64,000 bases of DNA from positions 1-64,000 of the forward strand of contig JBGORM010000007.1 of NCBI GenBank assembly GCA_041538185.1, written 5' to 3'. Positions 27,054 to 37,135 of the stretch are shown piece after piece; the stretch's first letter is position 1, and every line of letters starts with the position of its first letter. The stretch is from Melioribacteraceae bacterium 4301-Me (GTDB lineage Bacteria > Bacteroidota > Ignavibacteria > Ignavibacteriales > Melioribacteraceae). Both the position numbers and the translations under genes were made by a program. Below the pieces are notes generated by a model. It was not told where the DNA came from. It was given only the letters and a program-made list of their open reading frames with translations, and did no database searches.

Positions 27054-29837
27054 ATGGACAATACAAATAAAATTATAGTAAAAGGTGCACGTCAACATAA
27101 CTTAAAAAATATTTCTATAGAAATTCCAAGGAATAAACTTGTTGTGTTTACTGGAGTAAGTGGAAGTGGGAAATCATCTTTGGTGTTTGATACAATTTAC
27201 GCTGAGGGACAGAGACGCTATGTTGAAAGTCTCTCATCGTATGCTCGTCAATTCTTAGAAAGAATAAATAAACCAGATGTAGATTATATAAACGGAATTT
27301 CTCCGGCAGTTGCAATTGAACAAAGAACAGGGGCTCGTAACCCCCGATCAACTGTAGGAACAACAACTGAAATTTATGATTTCTTAAGATTATTATTCGC
27401 GAGAATTGGTAAAACAATCTGCTTTAATTGTGGTAATGTTGTAAAAAAGGATTCAGTTACAACAGTTACAGAGTGGTTGGAAGAACAAATAGAAAACACG
27501 AAATTTTATCTTGGATTTCCACTTCATACTCATGAAGGAAGAACTATTAAAGATGAAATTGATTTATTGAAAAAAAAGGGATTTTTTCGCATTTACTCAA
27601 ATGGTCGGCTAATAGATTTAACCGAAAACAAAATCCTTCCTAAGACAAAAGAGGGAATAATAGTAGTCATTGACAGATTTAAAATAAAAAAAGGTAAGAT
27701 GCGCGAAATTCTTGCTGATTCGATAGAAACTACGTTTAAAGAAGGTGAAGGGATATTATCGATTATAAATGCTGAAGAAAAAACAGATTCAAATCAATCT
27801 GAGGAGATAAAAAATTTCACTAAGTTTTACGAATGCTGCGGCATCAGGTACGAAGAACCTGAGCCAAGATTTTTTTCTTTTAATAATCCTTTTGGTGCAT
27901 GTCCAGTTTGTCAAGGCTTCGGCAAAACTATGGGTTACGACATGGACCTGGTTGTTCCTAATCCAAATTTAAGTATTATGGAAGGTGCTATTGCACCTTG
28001 GCGAACAGTAAAATACAGCAAATACTTACGTGACCTTATTAGAGCTTCAAAAGGAAAAATACCAATTGATGTTCCATTTAATAAGTTGACTGAAAAACAA
28101 GTGAATCTAATAAAAGAGGGATTTGATGGCTTTGCAGGTATAAATGGTTTCTTTGAACACCTCGAAACAAAAACTTATAAGATGCATATTAGAATACTTT
28201 TAAGTAAGTACCGCGGGTATACAACTTGTTCAGCGTGCAAAGGTTCAAGATTAAGGCGTGAAGCACTCCAAGTAAAAATTGCTGGTTTATCAATCTATGA
28301 TATTGTGGTTATGTCAATCGAAAAGGCACTTGAATTTTTCAAAAATCTTAGTTTGACCAATTACGAACTCGAAATTGCAAAAAGAATATTAGATGAAATA
28401 ATTAAACGCCTTACTTTTCTAAATGAAGTAGGATTAGGCTATTTAACTTTAGATAGATTGAGCAGCACCCTTTCCGGTGGTGAAACTCAAAGGATAAATC
28501 TTGCTACTTCTCTCGGCTCAGCTTTAATGGGTACTCTTTATGTGCTTGATGAACCAAGTATTGGACTACATCCGCGTGATAATTTGCGATTGATAAAAAT
28601 TTTGAAAACACTTAGAGATATTGGCAATACAGTTCTTGTTGTTGAACATGATGCAGAAATGATGAGAGAAGCTGATTTAATCTTTGATATGGGTCCAGGT
28701 GCAGGTTCTAAAGGCGGCGAAGTTGTTGCTTGTGGGACTTATAGTGATTTAATGAACAATGAAAAATCTTTAACGGGCAAATATTTATCTGGCAAACTTA
28801 AAATCCCATTACCACAGAAAAGAAATACAAAAAAAACAGAAACAATAAAAATTTATGGTGCCAAAGAAAATAACCTGAAAAACATAGACGTTGAATTTCC
28901 TTTACGTAAATTTGTAGTAGTAACAGGAGTAAGTGGGTCCGGTAAAAGCACACTAATTCACGATGTTCTCTATGGTGCAATAGTTAAAACATTCGGTGGT
29001 AACCCGCCTAAACTTGGCAAATATGATTCAATAGAGGGGACTAAATATATCGATGATGTAGAAATTGTTGACCAGACACCAATAGGCAAATCCCCCCGTT
29101 CAAATCCAATTAGTTATGTTAAAGGTTATGAATATATAAGAGAACTTTTTGCTTCTACCCCTCAAGCCAGGTCCCGCGGGTATAAACCCGGTTTCTTTTC
29201 ATTTAATGTGCCGGGAGGAAGATGCGAAACATGCCAAGGTGAAGGATATGTGAAAATTGAAATGCAGTTTTTAGCCGACCTTTATCTTGAATGCGAAGAC
29301 TGCAAAGGAACAAGATTCAAAAAAGAAGTACGGGATATTACTTACCACGGCAAAAATATAGTTGACGTTTTAGATATGACAGTTGAAGAAGCTCTAAATT
29401 TCTTTTCCGGCAGAGATAAAAAAATTGAAAGTGCATTACAAGTGCTGTCCGATGTTGGTTTGGGTTATATAAAATTGGGACAACCATCAAACACACTTTC
29501 TGGAGGTGAGGCTCAAAGAATAAAACTGGCATTGCATTTAAGCTCGCAAAATAAATATAAACATACTCTTTTTATTTTTGATGAACCAACAACTGGTCTG
29601 CATTTCGATGACATTAAAAAATTGTTAAATTGTTTTAACATGTTAATTGAAAACGGAAATTCAGTTATAATTATTGAACATAACTTAGATGTAATTAAAT
29701 GCGCAGATTGGATTATTGATTTGGGACCTGAAGCAGGAGAAAAGGGTGGTGAAATTGTTGCAACTGGTACCCCTGAAGAGATCGCTGAGAATGAAAAATC
29801 TTACACAGGAAGATTTCTATTAAAATATCTTTCATGA
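27054..29837 (+). CDS. uvrA: Excinuclease ABC subunit A
   Basis: A 927-residue UvrA, the damage-recognition ATPase of nucleotide excision repair, acting with UvrB. Two ABC ATPase halves are present, each with Walker A (GVSGSGKS near 32-39 and again near 627) and signature LSGGETQR / LSGGEAQR. Zinc-binding C-x2-C pairs occur in both halves (CPVC with CSAC; CETC with CEDC). The length is in the normal range. No SOS box was recognised upstream. The EVE-domain gene follows after 33 nt. Confidence 0.97.
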   Translation: MDNTNKIIVKGARQHNLKNISIEIPRNKLVVFTGVSGSGKSSLVFDTIYAEGQRRYVESLSSYARQFLERINKPDVDYINGISPAVAIEQRTGARNPRSTVGTTTEIYDFLRLLFARIGKTICFNCGNVVKKDSVTTVTEWLEEQIENTKFYLGFPLHTHEGRTIKDEIDLLKKKGFFRIYSNGRLIDLTENKILPKTKEGIIVVIDRFKIKKGKMREILADSIETTFKEGEGILSIINAEEKTDSNQSEEIKNFTKFYECCGIRYEEPEPRFFSFNNPFGACPVCQGFGKTMGYDMDLVVPNPNLSIMEGAIAPWRTVKYSKYLRDLIRASKGKIPIDVPFNKLTEKQVNLIKEGFDGFAGINGFFEHLETKTYKMHIRILLSKYRGYTTCSACKGSRLRREALQVKIAGLSIYDIVVMSIEKALEFFKNLSLTNYELEIAKRILDEIIKRLTFLNEVGLGYLTLDRLSSTLSGGETQRINLATSLGSALMGTLYVLDEPSIGLHPRDNLRLIKILKTLRDIGNTVLVVEHDAEMMREADLIFDMGPGAGSKGGEVVACGTYSDLMNNEKSLTGKYLSGKLKIPLPQKRNTKKTETIKIYGAKENNLKNIDVEFPLRKFVVVTGVSGSGKSTLIHDVLYGAIVKTFGGNPPKLGKYDSIEGTKYIDDVEIVDQTPIGKSPRSNPISYVKGYEYIRELFASTPQARSRGYKPGFFSFNVPGGRCETCQGEGYVKIEMQFLADLYLECEDCKGTRFKKEVRDITYHGKNIVDVLDMTVEEALNFFSGRDKKIESALQVLSDVGLGYIKLGQPSNTLSGGEAQRIKLALHLSSQNKYKHTLFIFDEPTTGLHFDDIKKLLNCFNMLIENGNSVIIIEHNLDVIKCADWIIDLGPEAGEKGGEIVATGTPEEIAENEKSYTGRFLLKYLS

Positions 29838-29870
29838 AAATTTCAATTGAGTTGAAAAGCTGGAGAAACA

Positions 29871-30341
29871 ATGGCAATAAAATATTGGCTTGTAAAATCG
29901 GAACCCGACGTTTTTTCAATTGATGACCTTGCAAAGGCAAGGAACCAAACAACGTACTGGGACGGTGTTAGAAATTACCAAGCAAGAAATTTTATTCGCG
30001 ACGAAATGAAAGTAGGTGATAAAGTAATTTTTTATCACAGTAATTGTGAACCGCCTGCAGCAGTTGGAATTTGTGAAGTTGTTAAAGAAGCTTACCCTGA
30101 TTTTACTGCTTTTGATCCGGACAACAAGCACTACGACCCCAAAAGCAATAAAAATAATCCAACATGGTTTATGGTTGATATTAAATTAGTTCAGAAATTT
30201 AAACGACCTGTAACTCTACCTGAAATAAAACAAAATCCAAAATTGCAAAAGATGAAACTTGTACAGCGAGGGAATCGCCTCTCGGTAATGCCAATCACTA
30301 AGACAGAGTTCGAAGAAATCTTGAAAATGGCTGATTTGTAA
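29871..30341 (+). CDS. EVE domain-containing protein
   Basis: A 156-residue EVE-domain protein, PUA-like fold, covering the whole length. It starts with YWLVKSEPDVFSIDDL and contains WDGVRNYQARNF and the GDKVIFYHSNCEPPAAVG segment, which form the predicted binding pocket. EVE domains bind modified bases in DNA or RNA in other proteins; the ligand of stand-alone bacterial forms is mostly unknown. It lies 33 nt after uvrA and is probably co-transcribed, which would fit a role near DNA repair. Confidence 0.92.
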   Translation: MAIKYWLVKSEPDVFSIDDLAKARNQTTYWDGVRNYQARNFIRDEMKVGDKVIFYHSNCEPPAAVGICEVVKEAYPDFTAFDPDNKHYDPKSNKNNPTWFMVDIKLVQKFKRPVTLPEIKQNPKLQKMKLVQRGNRLSVMPITKTEFEEILKMADL

Positions 30342-30563
30342 TTTTTATAAATAAAGTAATCAATAAGATTAGTTAAAGACAGTTGCTTCTCTTAGTAGGT
30401 TGTAAACTCCCTTATTTCTAAAACATTTTTTTGAATCGTTTATAAATAAGAAAAAAGTTGTTTAGAAAGACTGAGCAGATAATTTATAATAGATGTAAAA
30501 TAAAATTGATTTGATTAACTATATAAAGTAAATTAAGCAATAATTAATCTGGATAAAACTTAA

Positions 30564-31436
30564 ATGACAAAAGAAGCTATTAACCAAATAAAAGAGATAA
30601 TCACTTCACCAATATTTACAATTAACCAAACCCCGATTAGTATTTTATCTATTTTCGTATTCTTTTTAATCATTTTTGGGTTTATTCTCTTTGCTAAGTT
30701 TCTGAAAAACAAAATCCTGAAAAACATATTAAACAAATTTAATATTGATCATGGATTACAATTTACACTTTTGCGGTTAACACAATATACTATTGTATTT
30801 ATTGGACTGGTTGTTGCACTTCAATTTGTGGGTATTAATTTAAGCGGATTAGCGGTAATACTTGGTTTTCTTTCCGTTGGAATCGGGTTTGGATTACAAA
30901 ATATTACATCAAATTTTGTTGCAGGATTAATTCTTCTTTTTGAACGTCCGATAAAAGTGGGTGACCGAGTGACAGTCGGTAATACCGAAGGTGATGTAAT
31001 AAACATAAATATTCGTTCAACAACAATTCAAACGTTAAATAACATTTCCATAATTGTTCCAAATGAACAATTTATTTCACAGCCAGTAATAAACTGGTCG
31101 TACGGTGATACAAAAATTAGAGTCGATATAGAAGTCGGCGTATCGTATAATTCCGACTTAGACAAAGTCATAAAAGCATTAAAGGAAGTTGCTGCGGAAA
31201 ATCCGGAAGTTTTAAAAACTCCACCACCTGATGTACTTCTAAGCGAGTTTGCAGATTCCTCATGGAATATGAAATTACGAATTTGGATTAACGACCCAAA
31301 ACGTCATTATATTGTACGTTCGGATATTAATTGTGCTATAGTCAGAAAGTTCAAAGAATATGGGATTGAAATACCTTTTCCACAGAGAGATTTACATTTA
31401 CGGACTACCGTCGCTGTTCCAACAAAAAATTTATAG
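30564..31436 (+). CDS. Small-conductance mechanosensitive channel (MscS family)
   Basis: A 290-residue MscS-type channel with three membrane segments. The pore helix carries the alternating glycine/alanine pattern of TM3 (GFLSVGIGFGLQNITSNFVAGL). It is followed by F-E-R-P-I-K-V-G-D-R-V, which begins the beta domain, and the I-V-P-N-E motif. Such channels release solutes on hypo-osmotic shock. The size is that of E. coli MscS. It stands alone, with a 222-bp gap before it and a convergent thioredoxin-like gene after it. Confidence 0.92.
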   Translation: MTKEAINQIKEIITSPIFTINQTPISILSIFVFFLIIFGFILFAKFLKNKILKNILNKFNIDHGLQFTLLRLTQYTIVFIGLVVALQFVGINLSGLAVILGFLSVGIGFGLQNITSNFVAGLILLFERPIKVGDRVTVGNTEGDVININIRSTTIQTLNNISIIVPNEQFISQPVINWSYGDTKIRVDIEVGVSYNSDLDKVIKALKEVAAENPEVLKTPPPDVLLSEFADSSWNMKLRIWINDPKRHYIVRSDINCAIVRKFKEYGIEIPFPQRDLHLRTTVAVPTKNL

Positions 31437-31545
31437 TATAATAGGACTGCTTCCGTTTTAATTATATCTCTTGCTTAAGCTTATCCTGGCAAACTTTTTA
31501 GTTATAAAGCCATAAAAAAATATTGATAATTATAAAACGAAAAAA

Positions 31546-32058
31546 TTATTTAAGAAGCCTATCCAGTTCGTTCTTAAATATTTTATAAGTTTGTTTGCCT
31601 TCGAGCAGTGAAACCTTCTTGCCTGATTTATCAAAAATAAATGTTGATGGTAATGCTCCATTCCAATTTTTGTCAAGCATGTTTATTAAATCTTCATCCT
31701 TATCAAATCCGTTAACAAAGGAAGTAAAATTTGCTTTTTGTTTTTTCAAAAAAGGAATAACCTTTGAGTTAACCTCATCCGGGTAATCAATGCTAATTCC
31801 GTAAAAGTCAATTGGTTTGTTTTTGTAGTCGTTAACAAGTTTAATTATATCGGGAAATTCTTCTCGGCATGGAACACACCACGTTGCCCATAAATTTAAA
31901 AACAATAGTTTTTGGTTTCTGTTTTTTAATATGTCCTCAAGTTTCTTTTTGTCAATTTTTTCAACTTTGAGCTCTCTTACTTGTGCTTCGTCTGTAGTTA
32001 AAATTAAAATGGAGAATAGAAATAATAATGCAGTCAATAAATTCCCTCTGGGTTTCAT
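31546..32058 (-). CDS. TlpA-like thiol-disulfide oxidoreductase
   Basis: A 170-residue exported thioredoxin-fold protein. A signal peptide or membrane anchor (about 5-25) precedes a thioredoxin domain with the redox motif C61-V-P-C64 in LWATWCVPCREEFP and the cis-proline region GALPSTFIF. TlpA/ResA-like proteins reduce disulfides outside the cytoplasm, often for cytochrome c maturation. Its start overlaps the stop of the upstream redoxin gene by one base, so the two are made together. Confidence 0.88.
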   Translation of the reverse strand: MKPRGNLLTALLFLFSILILTTDEAQVRELKVEKIDKKKLEDILKNRNQKLLFLNLWATWCVPCREEFPDIIKLVNDYKNKPIDFYGISIDYPDEVNSKVIPFLKKQKANFTSFVNGFDKDEDLINMLDKNWNGALPSTFIFDKSGKKVSLLEGKQTYKIFKNELDRLLK

Positions 32059-32630
32059 TATTGTTCAACCCTTTTTATTGTGCAACCAAAGGCTTTTGTT
32101 TCTTTAACACTTACATTTTTGTTTGATAGAATTTCATCTAGTGCTTTTCTTAGGTCTTGATGCTGAATGTTATCTCCGCGCCTTGAATCATCTATTCTTC
32201 CGTGATACATTATGTTGAAATCCTTATTCAAAACAAACACTTCAGGTGTAACAGAGGCATTGAACATATCCGCTATTTTATTACCTGTGTCTTTCAAAAT
32301 GGTAAAATTGAGATTATGTTTTTTTGCATGTTCAGCTATTTCTTCAATACTTTCTTGTTTGTTGGAATTAATACCAATAAATGCTACATTCTTATCTTTG
32401 TAATCTTGGTAAAGTTTTTCCATTCTTTCGTTGTAAGCATTTGAAACAGGGCATTGTGTAGCAATAAAAATTATTACTATTGCTTTTGAGTTTTTGTAAT
32501 CGGTTAGTGAATGTTCTTTCCCATTGTAATCTTTTAAAGTAAAATTAGTTACTTTAATTGGCTCATCTGCTTTTGTATTAATTAAGGAAAAAATAAGGAA
32601 AAGTAAACTTATGAATGTATTTCTTTTCAT
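32058..32630 (-). CDS. Exported redoxin (AhpC/TSA-like) protein
   Basis: A 190-residue exported protein with a signal peptide (1-21) and a thioredoxin/peroxiredoxin fold. The first cysteine, C60, lies in FIATQCPVSNAYNERM; the second position of the CxxC is serine, so it would act as a one-cysteine redoxin. A further cysteine is near the C-terminus (FGCTI). This CPVS redoxin group is common but poorly studied. It is translationally linked to the TlpA-like protein downstream, which may recycle it. Confidence 0.83.
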   Translation of the reverse strand: MKRNTFISLLFLIFSLINTKADEPIKVTNFTLKDYNGKEHSLTDYKNSKAIVIIFIATQCPVSNAYNERMEKLYQDYKDKNVAFIGINSNKQESIEEIAEHAKKHNLNFTILKDTGNKIADMFNASVTPEVFVLNKDFNIMYHGRIDDSRRGDNIQHQDLRKALDEILSNKNVSVKETKAFGCTIKRVEQ

Positions 32631-32791
32631 AATTATGCTCCTATTTTAGTGTAATATAATTTTTTGACTTTATAATAAGAGTAGCTTGGTTAACTTTCAA
32701 GACTATTAGTGTTACAGAATTTTGCACTGCAAGAATTTTATCTGTAAATAATGTCTAATAGTGCCAAGTTCAAAATCATTCAAAAAATTGT

Positions 32792-33367
32792 TTATAATAC
32801 TCTCCACGTAATTTTATTGCCTTCTTTAATTCCATGTCTATCGCAATAACCAGCATTTACTTCGATTACGTATTTAGCCGGCTTTTCAGAGGAATAAGAC
32901 TGCTCTGAATAGGGTATAGTATTTTTTTGAATTTTTATAATCTCTTTATTAGCATTTATAAAAATCATGTCGAGCGGGATGATTGTGTTTTTCATCCAAA
33001 ATGATTGATATGTTTCTTGAGGAAAAATAAACAGCATTCCTCTATTTTCTTCCATTTTGTCTCTATACATTAGACCCAATTCTCTTTTTTCATCTGTATC
33101 AGCAATTTCTATATCAATTTTAGAAATAAGAGTACCTTTCGCATCTAAAAAAGACAACTCACCATCTTTATGAAAAGAGTAGGCAGTGTAGTTGTTTACA
33201 GCGTTTTCTAGTTCCTTATTCTTTGGAGAAGAAGATTCATTTAATACGAATTGTGATAAAACATAGTAAGCGACAAAAGCTAACAATACAAGTCCAGCAG
33301 CTATCTTAGCAAAGAGGTTTTTCTTTTTATTGGGTTTCTTTGAAGATTGAGTTTTATTTTTCGACAT
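32792..33367 (-). CDS. DUF192 family membrane-anchored protein
   Basis: A 191-residue protein with a lysine-rich cytoplasmic N-terminus, one membrane helix (about 20-40) and a DUF192 domain (about 75-188). Typical DUF192 features are the R-E-x-G-L-M-Y-R motif, GMLFIFP, SFWMKNTIIPLDMIFI and the final Y-V-I-E-V-N-A-G-Y segment. Family function is unknown. It is a single gene with a TAATTTTG box 41 nt upstream of its start. Confidence 0.9.
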   Translation of the reverse strand: MSKNKTQSSKKPNKKKNLFAKIAAGLVLLAFVAYYVLSQFVLNESSSPKNKELENAVNNYTAYSFHKDGELSFLDAKGTLISKIDIEIADTDEKRELGLMYRDKMEENRGMLFIFPQETYQSFWMKNTIIPLDMIFINANKEIIKIQKNTIPYSEQSYSSEKPAKYVIEVNAGYCDRHGIKEGNKITWRVL

Positions 33368-33407
33368 AGCTTTAAAAAGTTTTAATGAAGAAAATCATTT
33401 TTTATTG

Positions 33408-33415
33408 CAAAATTA
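33408..33415 (-). promoter_or_regulatory. Putative -7 box for the DUF192 gene (TAATTTTG)
   Basis: TAATTTTG on the minus strand matches TAnnTTTG, 41 nt before the DUF192 start. The expected TTTG about 19 nt upstream reads T-rich without G, so only the -7 element is supported. Confidence 0.3.
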
Positions 33416-33438
33416 ATTTAGCAAAAATCGATTAAAAT

Positions 33439-34296
33439 ATGGTTAGCAAAATTATTAAAAGAGAAACAATAAACTTGACAGCGTTTCAGAAAAAAATGGT
33501 GATAAGCGGCTGGGGAGAAGAAGTTCTTAATAAAACTACCGTTGAAAAAATTTTGTATATGTCAGATGGACTAAGAATTTCTGGCTACTTGGCTTATCCT
33601 AATTATAATAAAACTAAATATCCGTGCATCATTTGGTGCAGAGGTGGTATGGGGAATAATGGTGCTATCGATGAATTTAATGCTCGAGGAATGTTTGGCA
33701 CAATTGCAAGCTGGGGTTACGTTGTACTTGCTTCACAATATAGAGGTTCTGCCGGCAGCGAAGGTATAGATGAATTCGGCGGAAGTGACGTGAACGACGT
33801 CTTAAATTTAATACCCTTAGCTGATGAGTTGAATTTTGCTGATAATAGAAGTTGGGGTATTGAAGGATGGAGTAGAGGAGGAATGATGACGTATTTAACA
33901 CTTACTAGGACTAATATTTTTAAAGCTGGGGTTATAATCGGTGGAATTTCGAATTTACATTGTGATTCAAACGATATTGCTCTCAACGAATATATAGTTA
34001 AAATTACTAATGGGGCAATAAATTCACAAAATTTTGAAGAAGAATGTAAACGCAGGTCTATAATAAATTTCCCTGAAAAGCTACCTGATACTACTCCTTT
34101 GCTTTTACTTCATGGCACTGCAGATGAAAGGGTAAATGTTAGCAACTCAATCGAGTTAGCTGAAAAACTAAAACAATTAGGAAAGCCGCATAATTTAATT
34201 CTGCTAAAAAATGGAGACCACTTTTTGAAATCTTATAGAAAAAAAGTCAACGAGTTAAGAAAGCAATGGTTTGATAAATACCTTAAAGCAATGTAA
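33439..34296 (+). CDS. Alpha/beta hydrolase of the prolyl oligopeptidase (S9) type
   Basis: A 285-residue cytoplasmic hydrolase without signal peptide. The nucleophile elbow is GWSRGG with S145; the acid is probably D229 in LLHGTADERV and the base H261 in NGDHFL. The oxyanion region is CRGGMG and QYRGSAGSEG, and the order of motifs matches S9-type peptidases lacking the beta-propeller. It could be an aminoacyl-peptidase or an esterase. It lies between divergent DUF192 and convergent GHL10 genes, so it is probably transcribed alone. Confidence 0.85.
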   Translation: MVSKIIKRETINLTAFQKKMVISGWGEEVLNKTTVEKILYMSDGLRISGYLAYPNYNKTKYPCIIWCRGGMGNNGAIDEFNARGMFGTIASWGYVVLASQYRGSAGSEGIDEFGGSDVNDVLNLIPLADELNFADNRSWGIEGWSRGGMMTYLTLTRTNIFKAGVIIGGISNLHCDSNDIALNEYIVKITNGAINSQNFEEECKRRSIINFPEKLPDTTPLLLLHGTADERVNVSNSIELAEKLKQLGKPHNLILLKNGDHFLKSYRKKVNELRKQWFDKYLKAM

Positions 34297-34328
34297 AAAG
34301 TAACTCTGATTGTGTCTGCAAAAAATGT

Positions 34329-36026
34329 TTATTCTAAGCTTAGGTTGAACTTCTTTTTTGTGGTTTCAAATTCAATTTGAATTTCTCGGCTTGCTGTCAA
34401 ATCATTTTGAATAATTAGAACGTTTTTACCCGGATAAATTGTTCGGCGTTCTGTCATGTTAAGATTGCCAAAAGAAATCTTTACAGTTTCCTTTTCTTTT
34501 GAAAAAAGCAAGATTTCTGAATGGTCATTATTATTTTTTAATAGCATTGGCTTTGGTAATAAGTCGTCTAAATAGGCAAACTGACTAAGTTGGTTAAGCT
34601 TAATTTCAATTACGTTTGATGTTTCATTACTTTCCTGCCAGAATCTATTTAATGATTTCAGTGCAAAGTAGTAGTTAATTTTTTGGGGATTTTTTATCTC
34701 GAATGTTACTGTGTTCTTGTTGGCATCAATAATATCTAGTAGAAATTGAGACTTTGCACCTGCTGAAGGTTTGGGCAAATTGTAAAGGGCAATATAAACG
34801 GCGCTATCATACTTTGAAGATGATTTTTGAATTTGCCACGAAAGCTTAACAGTATATGGATTATCTTGTGAAAGTGTAAATGATAAATTCTGTGGAGGTA
34901 TCGGATAAAATTTATTTAACCAGCTCATTTCTGAAGGAATAGCCTTATAAGAAAAGCTTTTAAAATTATACTCTTTTATGTTAGAATATCTAAAAAAACT
35001 AACACCGTTACTGTGAATGTCTCTGCAATATTCAATTAATTTATCTATCTGTTCTTTTACATTATTTTTATATGCAGCAATTCCAATAATAATGTTTCTG
35101 TTAAAGCTGCTGCTTACCCAACTCTTAGCTAAAGCTGCAAAATCTGGTTTATCGTTAATACCCCAATAAACTTGAGGGACTAAGTAATCTACAATACCCT
35201 TTTGTAGCCAGGCTTTAGAGTCTTGATACACATCTCCATAGCCTTCGAAGTAATAGCCGTTCTCATTTTTGTATATGCCGATTGGAGCTACACCAACTTT
35301 AACATAGGGTTTAATCGACTTAATTTTTTCATAAACTGATTCAAGAATTTTGGTAATATTTTCTCTACGCCATTTATCCTTTTGCTCACTGTTTCCGTAT
35401 TGGTTATAGGAAAATGAATCATTAAAATTTTTGCCAGGATAGCGTAGAAAATCTAATTGAATTCCGTCTATATCATAATTTTTTACAATTTCTGTTATTA
35501 AATTGGATAAATAATCTCTAACCTCTGGAAAGCCGGGATCTAACCAATAACTTATATTTCCGCTGTCGTTATACTCAACAACCCATTGAGGCTTTCGTTT
35601 AAAAATGTGATTTGAGTCTGTTAAAATGAAATTATCTTTACCCGAAAAACATCTTACCACATTAACCCATGCATGAATTTCTAGACCTCTTATATGAGCT
35701 TGTTCTATTGCAAAGTCTAATGGATCATAATCTGCTTTACCATTAACTTTGCCTGTAATATAAGGCGATAGCGGTTCGAAAGATGATTTGCAGAGTAATG
35801 TACCATTGCTTCTTACTTGGAAATAAACAGTATTCAGATTTTTTGATTTAATATTGTCTAATATTTCAATTAACGATTGTTTTTGTAAGTTCGACTCAAA
35901 AGTAGGTGGCGGCCAATCTAAGCGGAAATTAGTTGATACCCATACTGCTCTTGTTTCTTTTTCAATCTGAGAATATAAGTCAGAAAAAAATATAATAGTA
36001 AGCAGAATCAGAAATTTTAATACCAT
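34329..36026 (-). CDS. GHL10 family (YddW-like) glycoside hydrolase
   Basis: A 565-residue exported protein. After a signal peptide (about 1-19) comes a GHL10/DUF187 TIM-barrel domain starting TRAVWVSTNFRLDWPPP, with G-L-E-I-H-A-W-V-N, Y-D-I-D-G-I-Q-L-D-F-L-R-Y-P and P-Q-V-Y-W-G motifs. The aspartates of the D-G-I-Q-L-D strand are likely catalytic. The last 190 residues form a fibronectin-III-like and a second beta domain. Family members cleave peptidoglycan glycan strands, for example those stripped of peptides. It follows aroB by 17 nt. Confidence 0.88.
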   Translation of the reverse strand: MVLKFLILLTIIFFSDLYSQIEKETRAVWVSTNFRLDWPPPTFESNLQKQSLIEILDNIKSKNLNTVYFQVRSNGTLLCKSSFEPLSPYITGKVNGKADYDPLDFAIEQAHIRGLEIHAWVNVVRCFSGKDNFILTDSNHIFKRKPQWVVEYNDSGNISYWLDPGFPEVRDYLSNLITEIVKNYDIDGIQLDFLRYPGKNFNDSFSYNQYGNSEQKDKWRRENITKILESVYEKIKSIKPYVKVGVAPIGIYKNENGYYFEGYGDVYQDSKAWLQKGIVDYLVPQVYWGINDKPDFAALAKSWVSSSFNRNIIIGIAAYKNNVKEQIDKLIEYCRDIHSNGVSFFRYSNIKEYNFKSFSYKAIPSEMSWLNKFYPIPPQNLSFTLSQDNPYTVKLSWQIQKSSSKYDSAVYIALYNLPKPSAGAKSQFLLDIIDANKNTVTFEIKNPQKINYYFALKSLNRFWQESNETSNVIEIKLNQLSQFAYLDDLLPKPMLLKNNNDHSEILLFSKEKETVKISFGNLNMTERRTIYPGKNVLIIQNDLTASREIQIEFETTKKKFNLSLE

Positions 36027-36043
36027 AAAACTAGGAAATGTTA

Positions 36044-37135
36044 TTAAGAAAAGTTTTGAAGCCCCTTTTCTATTGCCGAAAATATATGCTGTTTACTTGC
36101 TTCAACGTCTACTAATATTTTGCCAAATGCTTTCAACAATACGAAACGAATTTTACCATCTCTATTTTTCTTATCAGTGAACATAGATTTGTATGTGGTA
36201 CTTTTATCTATCGAACTTATTGAGACATATTTTTTAAAATTCATAAGGAGCTTAAGAAATTCATCCAATTGACTTTTGCTTATAAGCTCTAATTCATAAG
36301 ATAAGTGAAAAGAACAAGCTAATCCCACAACTACTGCCTGGCCGTGTTTAATTTTGTAATTAACAGCTGTTTCAATTGCATGTGCAAATGTATGACCAAG
36401 ATTTAAAATTTTTCTTAGTCCGCTTTCTTTTTCATCTGTTGTTACTACACTTGCTTTAAAGTTTACTGAGTGTGAAACTAATTTAATAAGCTCTTTAGCA
36501 GTTAATGAATTAATTTTTTTGCTAAGCCTATAAACGTAATTAAAAAAGTAGCTGTTTGTTAAATAAGCATATTTAACAATTTCACCAAAGCCGCATACCA
36601 GCTCCTCAAACGGAAGGGATTTGAAGAAGCTGGGGTCAATTAGGACGAAAGATGGCTGGTAAAAAGCACCAATTTGGTTTTTGTATTTGCCAAAGTTAAC
36701 ACCAGTTTTCCCGCCGACAGAACTGTCTGCAGCGGCTAAAAGTGTAGTTGGAACTTGAACATACGATATTCCACGCATGTATGTTGCCGCAGCAAAGCCA
36801 GCTATATCGCCAATAATTCCTCCGCCAATAGCAATCATTAACGTATCACGACCAAACCCTTTTTGTTGAAGGTTGCTGAATATATAACTAACAGTTTTGA
36901 GTGTTTTATTGTTCTCATTTGCTTCAATAATAATTTTACTTGACTTATCTTTTATTAACTTTTCTATTCGTTCAATTTTTTTATAGTGTATCTTGTGAAC
37001 ATTAGAATCAATAACAAAAAAGATATTTTTTGGCAATGCGTGTTTATCCACAAGTCTATGCAATTCATTAAATAAGTTTTCACCTATGTAAACAGGATAA
37101 CTATTACCGGGTACTTGTACGCTGATTCTTTTCAT
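36044..37135 (-). CDS. aroB: 3-dehydroquinate synthase
   Basis: A 363-residue AroB that converts DAHP to 3-dehydroquinate in the shikimate pathway. Diagnostic segments are the G-G-G-I-I-G-D NAD-binding loop, D-S-S-V-G-G-K-T-G-V-N, and the metal histidines in N-L-G-H-T-F-A-H-A-I-E and K-H-G-Q-A-V. Length is normal. Its first 32 nt overlap the end of aroK, so both are made from one message. The product leads to chorismate, the substrate of the menF enzyme encoded further along. Confidence 0.96.
   Translation of the reverse strand: MKRISVQVPGNSYPVYIGENLFNELHRLVDKHALPKNIFFVIDSNVHKIHYKKIERIEKLIKDKSSKIIIEANENNKTLKTVSYIFSNLQQKGFGRDTLMIAIGGGIIGDIAGFAAATYMRGISYVQVPTTLLAAADSSVGGKTGVNFGKYKNQIGAFYQPSFVLIDPSFFKSLPFEELVCGFGEIVKYAYLTNSYFFNYVYRLSKKINSLTAKELIKLVSHSVNFKASVVTTDEKESGLRKILNLGHTFAHAIETAVNYKIKHGQAVVVGLACSFHLSYELELISKSQLDEFLKLLMNFKKYVSISSIDKSTTYKSMFTDKKNRDGKIRFVLLKAFGKILVDVEASKQHIFSAIEKGLQNFS

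Noticed and set aside
33685..33710. A sigma-54-like promoter (TTGGCAC followed by TTGCA)
   Set aside because: The spacing between GG and GC is too short for a -24/-12 promoter and it lies inside a coding region.
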